Shown: positions 43,550 through 51,900 of the stretch, one piece after another
Numbering within the stretch: the first letter of the stretch is position 1
Layout: each line of letters opens with the position of its first letter
Assembly (NCBI GenBank): GCA_016784735.1
Contig: JADHUC010000021.1
Span: 1-55,726, forward strand
Direction: 5' to 3'
Origin: Pirellulaceae bacterium
GTDB lineage: Bacteria > Planctomycetota > Planctomycetia > Pirellulales > Pirellulaceae
DNA: 55,726 nt
Notes under the pieces: model-generated
What the model was told of the DNA's origin: nothing
Database searches by the model: none
Seen by the model: only the letters and a program-made list of their open reading frames with translations
Translations under genes and position numbers: made by a program

Positions 43550-44956
43550 TCAAGGGCCTCTTCTGTTGCCCGACGCCGGAGGGTTCTGACGCCACTTGAC
43601 GTAGTCGAAGCTCCAGCGGTAGGACTGTGTGAACTGTTTGGCACCGTCAAGCCAGGCGCCCTTGACTCCGCCGACAAAGACCTTATCGCCGCGTTCGCGG
43701 TACGTTGGATCGCCGGTCAGGTGATATAACCAGGCAAAGGCCGGCGCGATCAGTAGATTCAGGTCCGCAGAGCCCTTCAGCGGTTCCGTGGCTGGTTGGT
43801 ACGGTCGCTTATTCCTGTAGTAGAAAGACTCGTCGCCCTCGACCCAGGCGTTCTCCCATAGCCAGTCCATGGCAGTCCGAACGATGTGCGGGATTCGGGG
43901 GTCTTTTGTCTTCTCGTAGTACTGGATCAACGCTTCGGAGGTCAGCCCCACCATGAACGGCGGCATGGAGCCTTCCGGATTGTGCTCAAGAAAATTCTTC
44001 GACACGAACCATTGATCCATGTGCCCCAGAGCGTAGTCGAGTGCGTTGTCGAACTTTGGATGGCGCGGCGCCCCAAGGTCCTCTGCCACCATGTACGCAT
44101 TCAGGCAGTACGCGGTTTCGCGCGACAACCCAGTGCTCACTCCACCTCCATGGTTCGTGTACGCAGCACGCGTTGACAACAGCAAGGCGGCCTTTTTGGA
44201 CAACTCGTCGCCGGTGCGCTTGTAGTCCTCGAACAGCCCGTGAGGAAATATGCGGTATCCGGTTGTGCCGCCGTTGTTTTTCAGCACGTAACCGTCGCGA
44301 TAGACTCGCTCCACCTTTTCGGCGGCTTCGAGCCATTTCGGGTCTTTCGTGTAATCGGCGATCTGAAGGTAGGCGCGCTGGCCATCATAATACCAGACGT
44401 TGCCTTCCCAAGTGCCACGCTTCTCGATGATGTCCCCCTCGGAGTGTTTGGCCCCGTACGTGACCATCTGTTTCTCCCACCGGTCCAAGAGCGGAATCGG
44501 TGGATTGCTCTTCACAGCCACCGTTGGAAGAGGCTCCGGCACCGGATCGACCTTGATCGAATAAGTGGCAACTCGTTCGACTTTGGTCTTCTCGGACGCG
44601 GCCTTGATGCTCAAAATGTAATCGCCGGTCAGCGTATCCTGGCTGGTGACAATGTGGATGACTCCCGTGCCCTGATGATAGAGCCGGTTTTCACTCCAGA
44701 AGTCAAATGTACACTCCGCACCCGCCGGGAGCCCATCAACGCTCAGGGCGATGATCTCGCCGCGTTCCGATTTCTTCTTAACGGTCGCCCCCACTCGCAT
44801 TCCGTATCCCTGGAAGACATGGGTTGGACCGAAGACGCTGATCGAGTAGTCCAATGCCTCTTCGGCCTTGTCGCTCGTGGGTTCCCCGGCTGAGACTCCC
44901 ATCGCAACGCTGATACAAAACAGGACCACGCTCGTGTGAATAAGAGGGACATACAT
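43550..44956 (-). CDS. Secreted protein with Ig-like N-terminus and alpha/alpha-toroid domain
   Basis: 468 residues with a signal peptide (LIHTSVVLFCISVAMGVSAG). Residues about 35-140 are beta-rich and Ig-like (SISVFGPTHVFQGYGMRVGA, then TLTGDYILSIKAAS). From about 160 the protein looks like an alpha/alpha-toroid of the kind in glycoside hydrolase families 88/105 and related lyases: RAYLQIADYTKDPKWLEAAE, GGGVSTGLSRETAYCLNAYM and NLLIAPAFAWLYHLTGDPTY. I cannot name catalytic residues. The start follows a GCGAGG sequence. It is 36 bp downstream of the ceramidase-like gene on the same strand, so probably in one operon. A role in glycan handling is inferred from fold and context. Confidence 0.75.
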   Translation of the reverse strand: MYVPLIHTSVVLFCISVAMGVSAGEPTSDKAEEALDYSISVFGPTHVFQGYGMRVGATVKKKSERGEIIALSVDGLPAGAECTFDFWSENRLYHQGTGVIHIVTSQDTLTGDYILSIKAASEKTKVERVATYSIKVDPVPEPLPTVAVKSNPPIPLLDRWEKQMVTYGAKHSEGDIIEKRGTWEGNVWYYDGQRAYLQIADYTKDPKWLEAAEKVERVYRDGYVLKNNGGTTGYRIFPHGLFEDYKRTGDELSKKAALLLSTRAAYTNHGGGVSTGLSRETAYCLNAYMVAEDLGAPRHPKFDNALDYALGHMDQWFVSKNFLEHNPEGSMPPFMVGLTSEALIQYYEKTKDPRIPHIVRTAMDWLWENAWVEGDESFYYRNKRPYQPATEPLKGSADLNLLIAPAFAWLYHLTGDPTYRERGDKVFVGGVKGAWLDGAKQFTQSYRWSFDYVKWRQNPPASGNRRGP

Positions 44957-44992
44957 CTCGCAATCCTCGCTGGTTCTGGTGATTACGTTGGC

Positions 44993-46507
44993 TTATTGAC
45001 GCCACATCTCGCTTAGAATCCTCGTTGTTTCGTCGACGAACACCGTCCCACCTTCCGGTCCCACGACGCCGTCGTCGATTCTCGCGCTGTATCCTCCGCC
45101 CGCGACCGCTCGTACGGTCGGCAGGTAGGCGGCGCAGCCAGCCGTCAGTTGGACCACTGCCGTTTGAGTTGCCGGGCTGCGACCTTTGATCCTCACTCCG
45201 TAGTCCGTGTACAACTCGAACGGATTCGTGGCTACGGCAAGATCGCCCAAACGCAACAGGTGCAATTCGGCTTTGTAGAAGGGATCCTTCTTCTGATAGG
45301 CATAGCGAGCCAGCATGGTTCGGCTTACTCGCCAGTAGATATAGTCCTTGCTGCTAAGTTCGCCCGTCTTGTCCTTACCAGCCTCATACAAGGCGAGCGC
45401 CTGTGCGTAACGTTCATCCGACACCTGCCAAACCGGCAGCGGCACACGTTCTACACGGTGCTCGAATGGCAGGCTGGTCTGAATGTTCGCTTGGGCAACC
45501 TCGTAGACATCTTCCACGGCACGAAGAATTCGACGCGCGATCTCCTGCCGACTACTCAGCTTTCTGCGCTCTCGCATCGCGGCTTCGGCTTTCTTATTCC
45601 ACATCAAATGAGGCGACTGGTCGCCGCTGGCGCCGGTGAGTGGCAAGACGAACAGATCGGCGTGATACCGTTCACGCAAAAGTTCCCTTGCGTCGTACCA
45701 GTAGTCGGCGGAAAGGCATTTCTCGCCTTCGACCTCTTGCGCCGGGCAGTAGACATTGATCGCCATGCCCTCCAGCCCCCCGTCATCTCGCCAGAAGAAC
45801 AGCACATCCACCGAGTGATCCGAGACGCCTTCGATATGCGAGAATGTGGGATCGCTGGTTCTCCCGTACATGCGTGCCGTTCCATTGGCATACACGGCAC
45901 GACGGTTGTGTGCGATAACAGCATGACTCAACGCAAAGCTCATTCCACCGGGCTTTCGTGCCTTCCATGCTTTGACGACCGCATCGCTGATTCGCTCCGC
46001 AAGAAACGTAAGGTATTCTACAGGCTGCATGATGCCCGTTTGATCTGCAGGGATGCGATAAGCCCAACTACCGATGAAGTCGTAAGGATGGAAGTCAGTC
46101 TCGTTGGTATCGGTCAGTGCCGGCGCAGTGTGCGTGTGAGTTGCCGAAAGGAAGATCTTCTGCACGTCCAAATCCGGCAACTGCTCTTTGACAAGCTCGC
46201 GCACCTGCTCCTGGGTTTTACGACGGATAAGCGACAGATCACACGAGACGATCACGGCCTGATCAACCACGCCGTCCGCGTCTCGCGTCTCGATAGCCAA
46301 CGCCGTAGCCGACAATGGATCGTGCACTTCGCCGCCGATCCGCGTATGATATTGGCCACCAATGGCCACGGGCTTGTCGGGAGTGATGCTTTCGACGGCC
46401 CAACCGAACGAGAGTTGTCCGTCTCGCTGCGGTGAGGCTGCATCTGCATTCGTATCCGGAAAGACAAGCAACGACAGGGCGATTGTGCATACGAGTGAGA
46501 TTCTCAT
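44993..46507 (-). CDS. Secreted neutral/alkaline ceramidase-like hydrolase
   Basis: 504 residues. The frame stays open another 1.1 kb upstream, but that is antisense to the gene at 46667; I choose the ATG at 46507, which has GGAGAG upstream and starts a signal peptide (ISLVCTIALSLLVFPDTNAD). Family features shared with 11846-13987: FGWAVESITPDKPVAIGGQY, IFLSATHTHTAPAL (metal-binding HTH) and VLPLTGASGDQSPHLMW. It ends without a LamG domain. Substrate unproven in planctomycetes. It is divergent from the glycosidase-like gene at 46667 and followed after 36 bp by the toroid gene. Confidence 0.87.
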   Translation of the reverse strand: MRISLVCTIALSLLVFPDTNADAASPQRDGQLSFGWAVESITPDKPVAIGGQYHTRIGGEVHDPLSATALAIETRDADGVVDQAVIVSCDLSLIRRKTQEQVRELVKEQLPDLDVQKIFLSATHTHTAPALTDTNETDFHPYDFIGSWAYRIPADQTGIMQPVEYLTFLAERISDAVVKAWKARKPGGMSFALSHAVIAHNRRAVYANGTARMYGRTSDPTFSHIEGVSDHSVDVLFFWRDDGGLEGMAINVYCPAQEVEGEKCLSADYWYDARELLRERYHADLFVLPLTGASGDQSPHLMWNKKAEAAMRERRKLSSRQEIARRILRAVEDVYEVAQANIQTSLPFEHRVERVPLPVWQVSDERYAQALALYEAGKDKTGELSSKDYIYWRVSRTMLARYAYQKKDPFYKAELHLLRLGDLAVATNPFELYTDYGVRIKGRSPATQTAVVQLTAGCAAYLPTVRAVAGGGYSARIDDGVVGPEGGTVFVDETTRILSEMWRQ

Positions 46508-46666
46508 TTCTTCTCTCCATGTACATCCGGTAGGAATCAACGTCTGCCGAGTGCCAGCGACATCTCCGCGTGATAGAATAGGCGACGCTCCAAATGATAC
46601 CAAGTAATTCGCCGCGACTGAAACAACTAATGCTAGTTCGCTTTGCACACCAATGGGAGAATTCGC

Positions 46667-47731
46667 ATGTTGATTCGCGTATCCTTGAAGATCCTCGTTA
46701 TTTGCTGTTTGACGATCGGCGTCGCACCGATGCAGAACGCACCGGCAGCCGACGGTACGCATCCGTTTGACATGCGTCCCCAGCCGTGGGAGCAGCGCCA
46801 GCCGGTGCTTTCGGCGTTGACCACAGAGCAGTCGTGGTGCAAAGTCGTGTTGTACAGCCCCGCAGTGCTGGTCAAGGACGGGAAATTCAAGATTTGGTAC
46901 ATCGGCACCTCGGCCGGGTCGCGCGGCCCGGGCATGGCCATGGGATACGCCGAGTCGGACGACGGCATCCATTGGACCGAACACCCGGACAATCCCATTT
47001 TGACTGACGACGATATTCCCTGGGGCGAAGGCTGGCAGACACCGTTCGTGCTGTTCGACCAGGACGAGAAGATCTACAAGATGTGGTTCTCGGCTACGTC
47101 CAAGATGGTGCCCAATCCGAAGATAACGGATGCTTGGATGCCGACTGACCGGGTTCTGGGTTACGCCACGAGCCCCGACGGGATTAAATGGAACGTGTAC
47201 CCGAAACCGGTCTACCGAGATGGCAGTCGCAGCCCCTTCGTTCTTAAGGACGGCCCCAGCCGATATCGGATGTGGATGAACGTCGATCTTGGGCGTATCT
47301 TCGAGTTTACGTCTCGCGACGGTATCGAATGGAAACGCGCCAAAGAGCCTGCGGTCCATCCATCGGGCGATTCGAAGACCTGTATTTACCCGTGCGTACT
47401 GCGCGAGAATGGCAAGTACTACATGTGGTACGGCTGCCATCGGCCGGGCGGCGTGTTCGAGTTGTTCTGTGCCACTTCCGATGACGGCTCGCGATGGAAG
47501 ATCGACCACGAGAATGCCGCCTTCCCCGCCACAGGCAGCATGGAGGACTTTGACGGCCGGTATACGTCGATTCCCTTTGTCTTGAGCTTCCCGGATCGTT
47601 ACATGATGTACTACGCCGCCCGTTCCCGTGAGAATTCCTACGTCGACGGAAAAGGGCAAAAACGAAGGGATGGCGCGGGCGTTTACGCAAGCATCGGCGT
47701 GGCGGTAATCCCGAAGAAAGCCGCCGAGTGA
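46667..47731 (+). CDS. Secreted five-bladed propeller glycosidase-like protein (GH43/GH130-like)
   Basis: 354 residues from the ATG at 46667, which has GGGAGA upstream and starts a signal peptide (IRVSLKILVICCLTIGVAPM). Repeated blades carry 'kYkMWy(T/S)..sDGihW' patterns: DGKFKIWYIGTS, ESDDGIHWTEHPDNPIL, EKIYKMWFSATSK, SPDGIKWNVYPKPVY, TSRDGIEWKRAKEP and NGKYYMWYGCH. This is typical of GH43/GH32-like and GH130-like five-bladed propellers that cleave arabinosides, xylosides, fructosides or mannosides. I cannot assign catalytic acids, so the substrate remains open. It is divergent from the ceramidase-like gene and ends 63 bp before the convergent isochorismatase-family gene. Confidence 0.8.
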   Translation: MLIRVSLKILVICCLTIGVAPMQNAPAADGTHPFDMRPQPWEQRQPVLSALTTEQSWCKVVLYSPAVLVKDGKFKIWYIGTSAGSRGPGMAMGYAESDDGIHWTEHPDNPILTDDDIPWGEGWQTPFVLFDQDEKIYKMWFSATSKMVPNPKITDAWMPTDRVLGYATSPDGIKWNVYPKPVYRDGSRSPFVLKDGPSRYRMWMNVDLGRIFEFTSRDGIEWKRAKEPAVHPSGDSKTCIYPCVLRENGKYYMWYGCHRPGGVFELFCATSDDGSRWKIDHENAAFPATGSMEDFDGRYTSIPFVLSFPDRYMMYYAARSRENSYVDGKGQKRRDGAGVYASIGVAVIPKKAAE

Positions 47732-47794
47732 TCGGCTGTCCGCTCGCTTCTTAAATGTGGCAGGGGAATGGCCTAACAGAACATTCCCCTGCCG

Positions 47795-48700
47795 TCAGTC
47801 CTGCTTGGGCAGTCCGGCGAGTAGTTCTTTCGACAAGATGGAATACTTACGGTTCATCTCCAGGAACAATATCGCGCCGCGGGTTTGCCAAAGGCCGTCT
47901 TGAGTCTCGAACGACTCCATGCCCGTAGTGCAGTCTCTCACGACGATGATTTCGTAGCCACGGGTGTGCATCGCCATCGTCCCGTAATCCCGCTGCAGGA
48001 TGCACATGTTGGTGTTGAACCCGAGGTAGAACAGAAACAGAATTCCTCGATCCCGACAGAATTCGTGCAGTTCCTGGCCCGTGGCGACCACCACGTCGGC
48101 GCCTTCGGGCTGCACGTCCGGATGCAAACAAAGCCCTTTCAGAATTCTCAACCGATCGCTGGCCATGGGCTCGGCGGGGCGCGCGTACTTGGCGTACGGT
48201 CCGCTCTTGCCGCGGAATTGGGCGGGTGGCCACGGCTTGGCGGACACACTGGCGGTCTTGGGTATCGGCGCGCCGGCCGGAAGCTCTTTCTGCTTTTCTC
48301 GCCCCACCCACGCGGCACATTTTTGGGCTTGTGACGGCGATGGGGCATGGATGATTTGCAGGCCCGCCGTACGGCACGTCTTCAGAAGCGGCCGGATTGT
48401 CTCTTGAATGATCCGTTCGGCTCGGTCTTCCGGTTCCTTCAGATAGTGCCGGTCCCAAACGTCGACCAGAACCAAGGCGGCTTGAGACATGGGTATGTCC
48501 CACTCCAGGCAGGCGTAGCCGGTGTTCTTCTCCAGCCACTCTTCACCGACATCCACATGCCAACGATAGTATCGCGGTTTGACGTGCAGAATCCGTTGTT
48601 CGCTCAGAGCGCCGGTTTCGGAACCGGAAGTTGCCTCCTGCGCCGAAACCGCCGATACTTGGCAGAACACAGCGACAACCAATAGACTAGCCCGCAACAT
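47795..48700 (-). CDS. Exported isochorismatase-family (cysteine hydrolase) protein
   Basis: 301 residues from the ATG at 48700, which has AAGGAGA and starts a signal peptide (LRASLLVVAVFCQVSAVSA). The Rossmann-like isochorismatase fold is visible: ALVLVDVWDRHYL carries the catalytic Asp, TCRTAGLQIIHAPSPSQAQK the next helix and strand, and LGFNTNMCILQRD the nucleophilic Cys. The family hydrolyses amides and vinyl ethers (nicotinamide, isochorismate, biuret and others). The signal peptide is unusual for this mainly cytoplasmic family but seen in planctomycetes. Substrate unknown. A 34-bp inverted repeat lies just upstream. Confidence 0.85.
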   Translation of the reverse strand: MLRASLLVVAVFCQVSAVSAQEATSGSETGALSEQRILHVKPRYYRWHVDVGEEWLEKNTGYACLEWDIPMSQAALVLVDVWDRHYLKEPEDRAERIIQETIRPLLKTCRTAGLQIIHAPSPSQAQKCAAWVGREKQKELPAGAPIPKTASVSAKPWPPAQFRGKSGPYAKYARPAEPMASDRLRILKGLCLHPDVQPEGADVVVATGQELHEFCRDRGILFLFYLGFNTNMCILQRDYGTMAMHTRGYEIIVVRDCTTGMESFETQDGLWQTRGAILFLEMNRKYSILSKELLAGLPKQD

Positions 48701-48766
48701 GGTATTCTCCTTTGTGCAGATTGGTAGCTCTTGGCGGATGACGCAGGTGCAGGAATGGAACATTGG

Positions 48767-48860
48767 CTCGTTTAACCCGAAGCCGGAGGCGATGGCGGGC
48801 AGTGGGATAGATCGTCCACACGTAGCGCCCGCCATCGCCTCCGGCTTCGGGTTAAACGAG
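48767..48860. repeat. Perfect 34-bp inverted repeat with 26-nt loop
   Basis: Arms 48767-48800 and 48827-48860 are exact reverse complements over 34 bp, with a 26-nt loop. It lies between the divergent isochorismatase-family gene and the heparinase-type gene, 67 bp before the former's start codon. The core of each arm is AACCCGAAGCCGGAGGCGAT. Confidence 0.9.
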
Positions 48861-48955
48861 GACACGACAAACCGGTGGCACTGTATTGTTGACCGCAAGC
48901 GTCGTCTCGCAACACAATAGTCTGAATGCCAAATGATACCAAGGGAGGCTTGAGC

Positions 48956-51826
48956 ATGGCGCCAACATCACACCAGAAATGTCAGTCCGTCGGATTATGC
49001 TTGATGCATGTCATAACGGCCTGGGCAACCATTCTCATTCTCCCATGTTCTCCGCTCGCGACCGGAGCCGAACAAAAGAGTCACCCGAAGACCGCCAGCG
49101 CCTTCTATCCGTCGAGTCTCGTACAGATCGGCAGAGGCAACGCCAAGAAGTACCCGTGGGCCACGAAGATGCGTGATATGGCTGTGGAAGGTGCGCGCCC
49201 GTGGGTGGCGATGTCGGACGAACAGCTTTGGAGCCTCATGTTCGGAAGCACTATCACCCGGTCCTGGATGGTGTGGTCCAACGGTTTCTGCCCGGGCTGT
49301 AAGGAGAGCGTGCCCATGTACAACTGGGAAATCGACGCCTTGGGCCGGCCGTGGAAGGTGCGCTGTCCACATTGTGGTGACGACTTTCCCACGAACGATT
49401 TCGAGAAGTTCTACCGATCCGGTCTCGACCCGTCCGGCGTCTTCAATCCGAGACGTGCCGACCGCTCACTGCTGTTCAACATCGAGTATCCGGACCCCAA
49501 GGACCCATTGCACCGTTTCGGCGTCGATGACGGCGAAGGCTACGTCGAGGGCAAGAACCGCTGGCGTTTCATCGGAGCCTTCCTGGTCTACGGCCAATGG
49601 AAGCAAGTGGTTCTGGGCGGCATCCGAGCACTGGCCGAAGCCTATGTGGTCACCGGCGATCCCATCTACGCGCACAAAGCCGGAATCCTGCTGGACCGGG
49701 TGGCAGACCTCTATCCCAAGTTCGACTACAAAGCCCAGGGTCTCGTTTACGAACGAGCGCTGTCGACCGGCTACGTCTCCGTGTGGCATGATGCGTGTGA
49801 AGAGACCCGCGAGCTGGCACTGGCGTACGACCAAGTATTCGAGGCGCTGCGCGACGACCGAGAGCTAGTAACATTCCTGAGCCAAAGGGCGAAGGAGTGC
49901 AATCTCGCGAATCCGAAACAGGCATTCGCCGACGTTCAGCGAAACATCGAGGAACGCATTCTGCGCGACGCATTGGCAAACGCGGCCAAGATTCAGTCGA
50001 ACTACCCGCGTGCCGAGATCGCTCGGGCCGTCATCAAAACCGTGCTTTCGTGGCCGAACAACCGATCTGAAATTGACGGCATGATGGATAACATGCTCAA
50101 GAGAGCCACGGCCGTGGACGGAGTCACCGGCGAGAAAGGACTGGCCAACTACTCGGCATTCACGATCCAAAGCTTGGCGCAATTTCTGGGGCTCTACGCG
50201 CGAATCGAACCGTCGTTTCTTGCCGATCTTCTGAAGCGTCAACCGCGCCTGCACCGGACGTACCGTTTCCATATCGACACGTGGTGCTGTCAGAAATACT
50301 ATCCGCTTTCGGGCGATTCCGGATGGTTCGCAAAGTCGATCGACCAGTATCAGGGCGTCCGCTTTCAGCGCCCAGGGCTGGAATCGGACTACAGCCACAA
50401 GGACGCCTTGCTGTCGCCATCCATGTTTACGTACCTGTGGTCCATTCATCAAGCGACGAAAGATCCTGCTTTCGTCCAAGCACTCTACCTGGCCAACGAC
50501 CGGTCCGCGGACGCTCTACCATACGACCTCTTTGCCCCGGATCCCGAAAGCCTCCAGCAAGGAGTCCGCGACGTGATCGCGCGTGAGGGGGCTGTGCCGG
50601 ATGTGGAAAGCGTCAACAAGGAACAGTGGCGTATCGCCATACTCCGTTCTGGAAAGGAAGACCACCAACGCGCCGTCTGGCTCGATTACGATTCGGGCGG
50701 CGGGCACAGCCACTCCGACGGTATGAACCTGGGCCTGTTTACCAAAGGTCTCGACCTCATGCCCGATTTCGGCTACCCGCCCGTGCAATTCGGCGGGTGG
50801 GGCTCGCCGAAGGCGACATGGTACCGAATGACTGCGGCTCACAACACGGTGGTCGTCGACGGCCGGAATCTGGCCAACGTTGGGGGCAAAACTACGTTGT
50901 GGGCTGACGGTGAGACGTTCCATGCGATCCGGGCCTCGGCCTCGGGACTGATCGGCGGGAAACAGTTCGAACGGACCGTTGCGCTCGTTGATGTGTCCGA
51001 GCGAGACGCCTACGTGTTGGACGTCTTTCGTGTTGTAGGAGGAACGGAACACGCGAAGTTCCAGCACAGCCATTTCGGAACGATCGAAACAAAGGGACTC
51101 ACGCTCGAGCCGACCGACGCCTACGCTCGCGGCACGCAGATGCGAAATTTCCAGTCCGATCCAAAGCCCGCGACGGCCTGGCAGGTCGATTGGAAGGTGG
51201 AAGACAGATACGGCCTCTTGCCGGCGGATGCGGATGTCCACTTGCGATATACGGACTTGACCTCAGCCGCGGAGGCCGCGATCGCTGAGGGCTGGATCAT
51301 CGCGGGTGGCTACTCCAGCGGCGACGAGAGGTGGATACCGCGCGTCATGGTACGAAGGCGATCGGAAACCGGGCCCTTGGCATCGACTTTCGTTTCCGTC
51401 GTCGAGCCCTATGAGAAGACGTCCAACATCGCGAGCATCCGGCGTTTGCCGCTCGCCACGCCGGACGGCGTCCAGTTCGGCGAACATCACGTCGCTGTCG
51501 AGATCTCGTTTGTCGATGGCTCTCGCGATGTGCTCGTTTCGGTCGATATCGAAGACCCACTCGGCCAACAGCCCTCGTTTACGAAAGTCCGCAGCGCAGC
51601 GCAGCCAGATTACGACGTGGAAACAGACGCGGAACTGTGCCTGGTGCGGCTCGACGCAGATCGGCAATTCCGGCAGATCGCGCTATGCCAGGGCAGTTAC
51701 GCGCAGATCGGGAAGTCCCGGCTTCAACTGAAAGAACGCACGGCTTTTTTTGAGGTCGAACGAGTTCAAGGTCGCTGGCAAACGATCGTGGGCGATCATC
51801 AATTGATACAGCAAACTGCTCGGTAG
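48956..51826 (+). CDS. Secreted heparinase II/III family polysaccharide lyase
   Basis: 956 residues from the ATG at 48956, chosen for GGAGG eight bases upstream; a hydrophobic signal (CLMHVITAWATILILPCSPL) follows. Early, a CPGC...CPHC pair (CPGCKESVPMY at about residue 114, CPHCGDDFPTND) looks like a structural zinc site seen in this group. Residues about 200-520 form the alpha/alpha-toroid. The heparinase II/III C-terminal domain starts at about 580 with GGGHSHSDGMNLGLFTKGLD, then DFGYP, and includes HNTVVVDGRN; the HSHSD His residues fit the metal or catalytic positions of PF07940. Role: eliminative cleavage of uronate-containing glycans such as heparin/heparan-like or alginate-like chains. 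A second such gene follows after 74 bp. Confidence 0.88.
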   Translation: MAPTSHQKCQSVGLCLMHVITAWATILILPCSPLATGAEQKSHPKTASAFYPSSLVQIGRGNAKKYPWATKMRDMAVEGARPWVAMSDEQLWSLMFGSTITRSWMVWSNGFCPGCKESVPMYNWEIDALGRPWKVRCPHCGDDFPTNDFEKFYRSGLDPSGVFNPRRADRSLLFNIEYPDPKDPLHRFGVDDGEGYVEGKNRWRFIGAFLVYGQWKQVVLGGIRALAEAYVVTGDPIYAHKAGILLDRVADLYPKFDYKAQGLVYERALSTGYVSVWHDACEETRELALAYDQVFEALRDDRELVTFLSQRAKECNLANPKQAFADVQRNIEERILRDALANAAKIQSNYPRAEIARAVIKTVLSWPNNRSEIDGMMDNMLKRATAVDGVTGEKGLANYSAFTIQSLAQFLGLYARIEPSFLADLLKRQPRLHRTYRFHIDTWCCQKYYPLSGDSGWFAKSIDQYQGVRFQRPGLESDYSHKDALLSPSMFTYLWSIHQATKDPAFVQALYLANDRSADALPYDLFAPDPESLQQGVRDVIAREGAVPDVESVNKEQWRIAILRSGKEDHQRAVWLDYDSGGGHSHSDGMNLGLFTKGLDLMPDFGYPPVQFGGWGSPKATWYRMTAAHNTVVVDGRNLANVGGKTTLWADGETFHAIRASASGLIGGKQFERTVALVDVSERDAYVLDVFRVVGGTEHAKFQHSHFGTIETKGLTLEPTDAYARGTQMRNFQSDPKPATAWQVDWKVEDRYGLLPADADVHLRYTDLTSAAEAAIAEGWIIAGGYSSGDERWIPRVMVRRRSETGPLASTFVSVVEPYEKTSNIASIRRLPLATPDGVQFGEHHVAVEISFVDGSRDVLVSVDIEDPLGQQPSFTKVRSAAQPDYDVETDAELCLVRLDADRQFRQIALCQGSYAQIGKSRLQLKERTAFFEVERVQGRWQTIVGDHQLIQQTAR

Positions 51827-51900
51827 TGGGACAGCGCCACTTTGGGCGCTGAGCCGCGGAACGTGGCAGCCCGATGCGTGAGCGAGGGAATAGACGCAGC

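Noticed and set aside
46510..47659. Upstream 384-codon extension of the ceramidase-like gene
   Set aside because: It is antisense to the glycosidase-like gene at 46667, and the ATG at 46507 has both a Shine-Dalgarno and a signal peptide.
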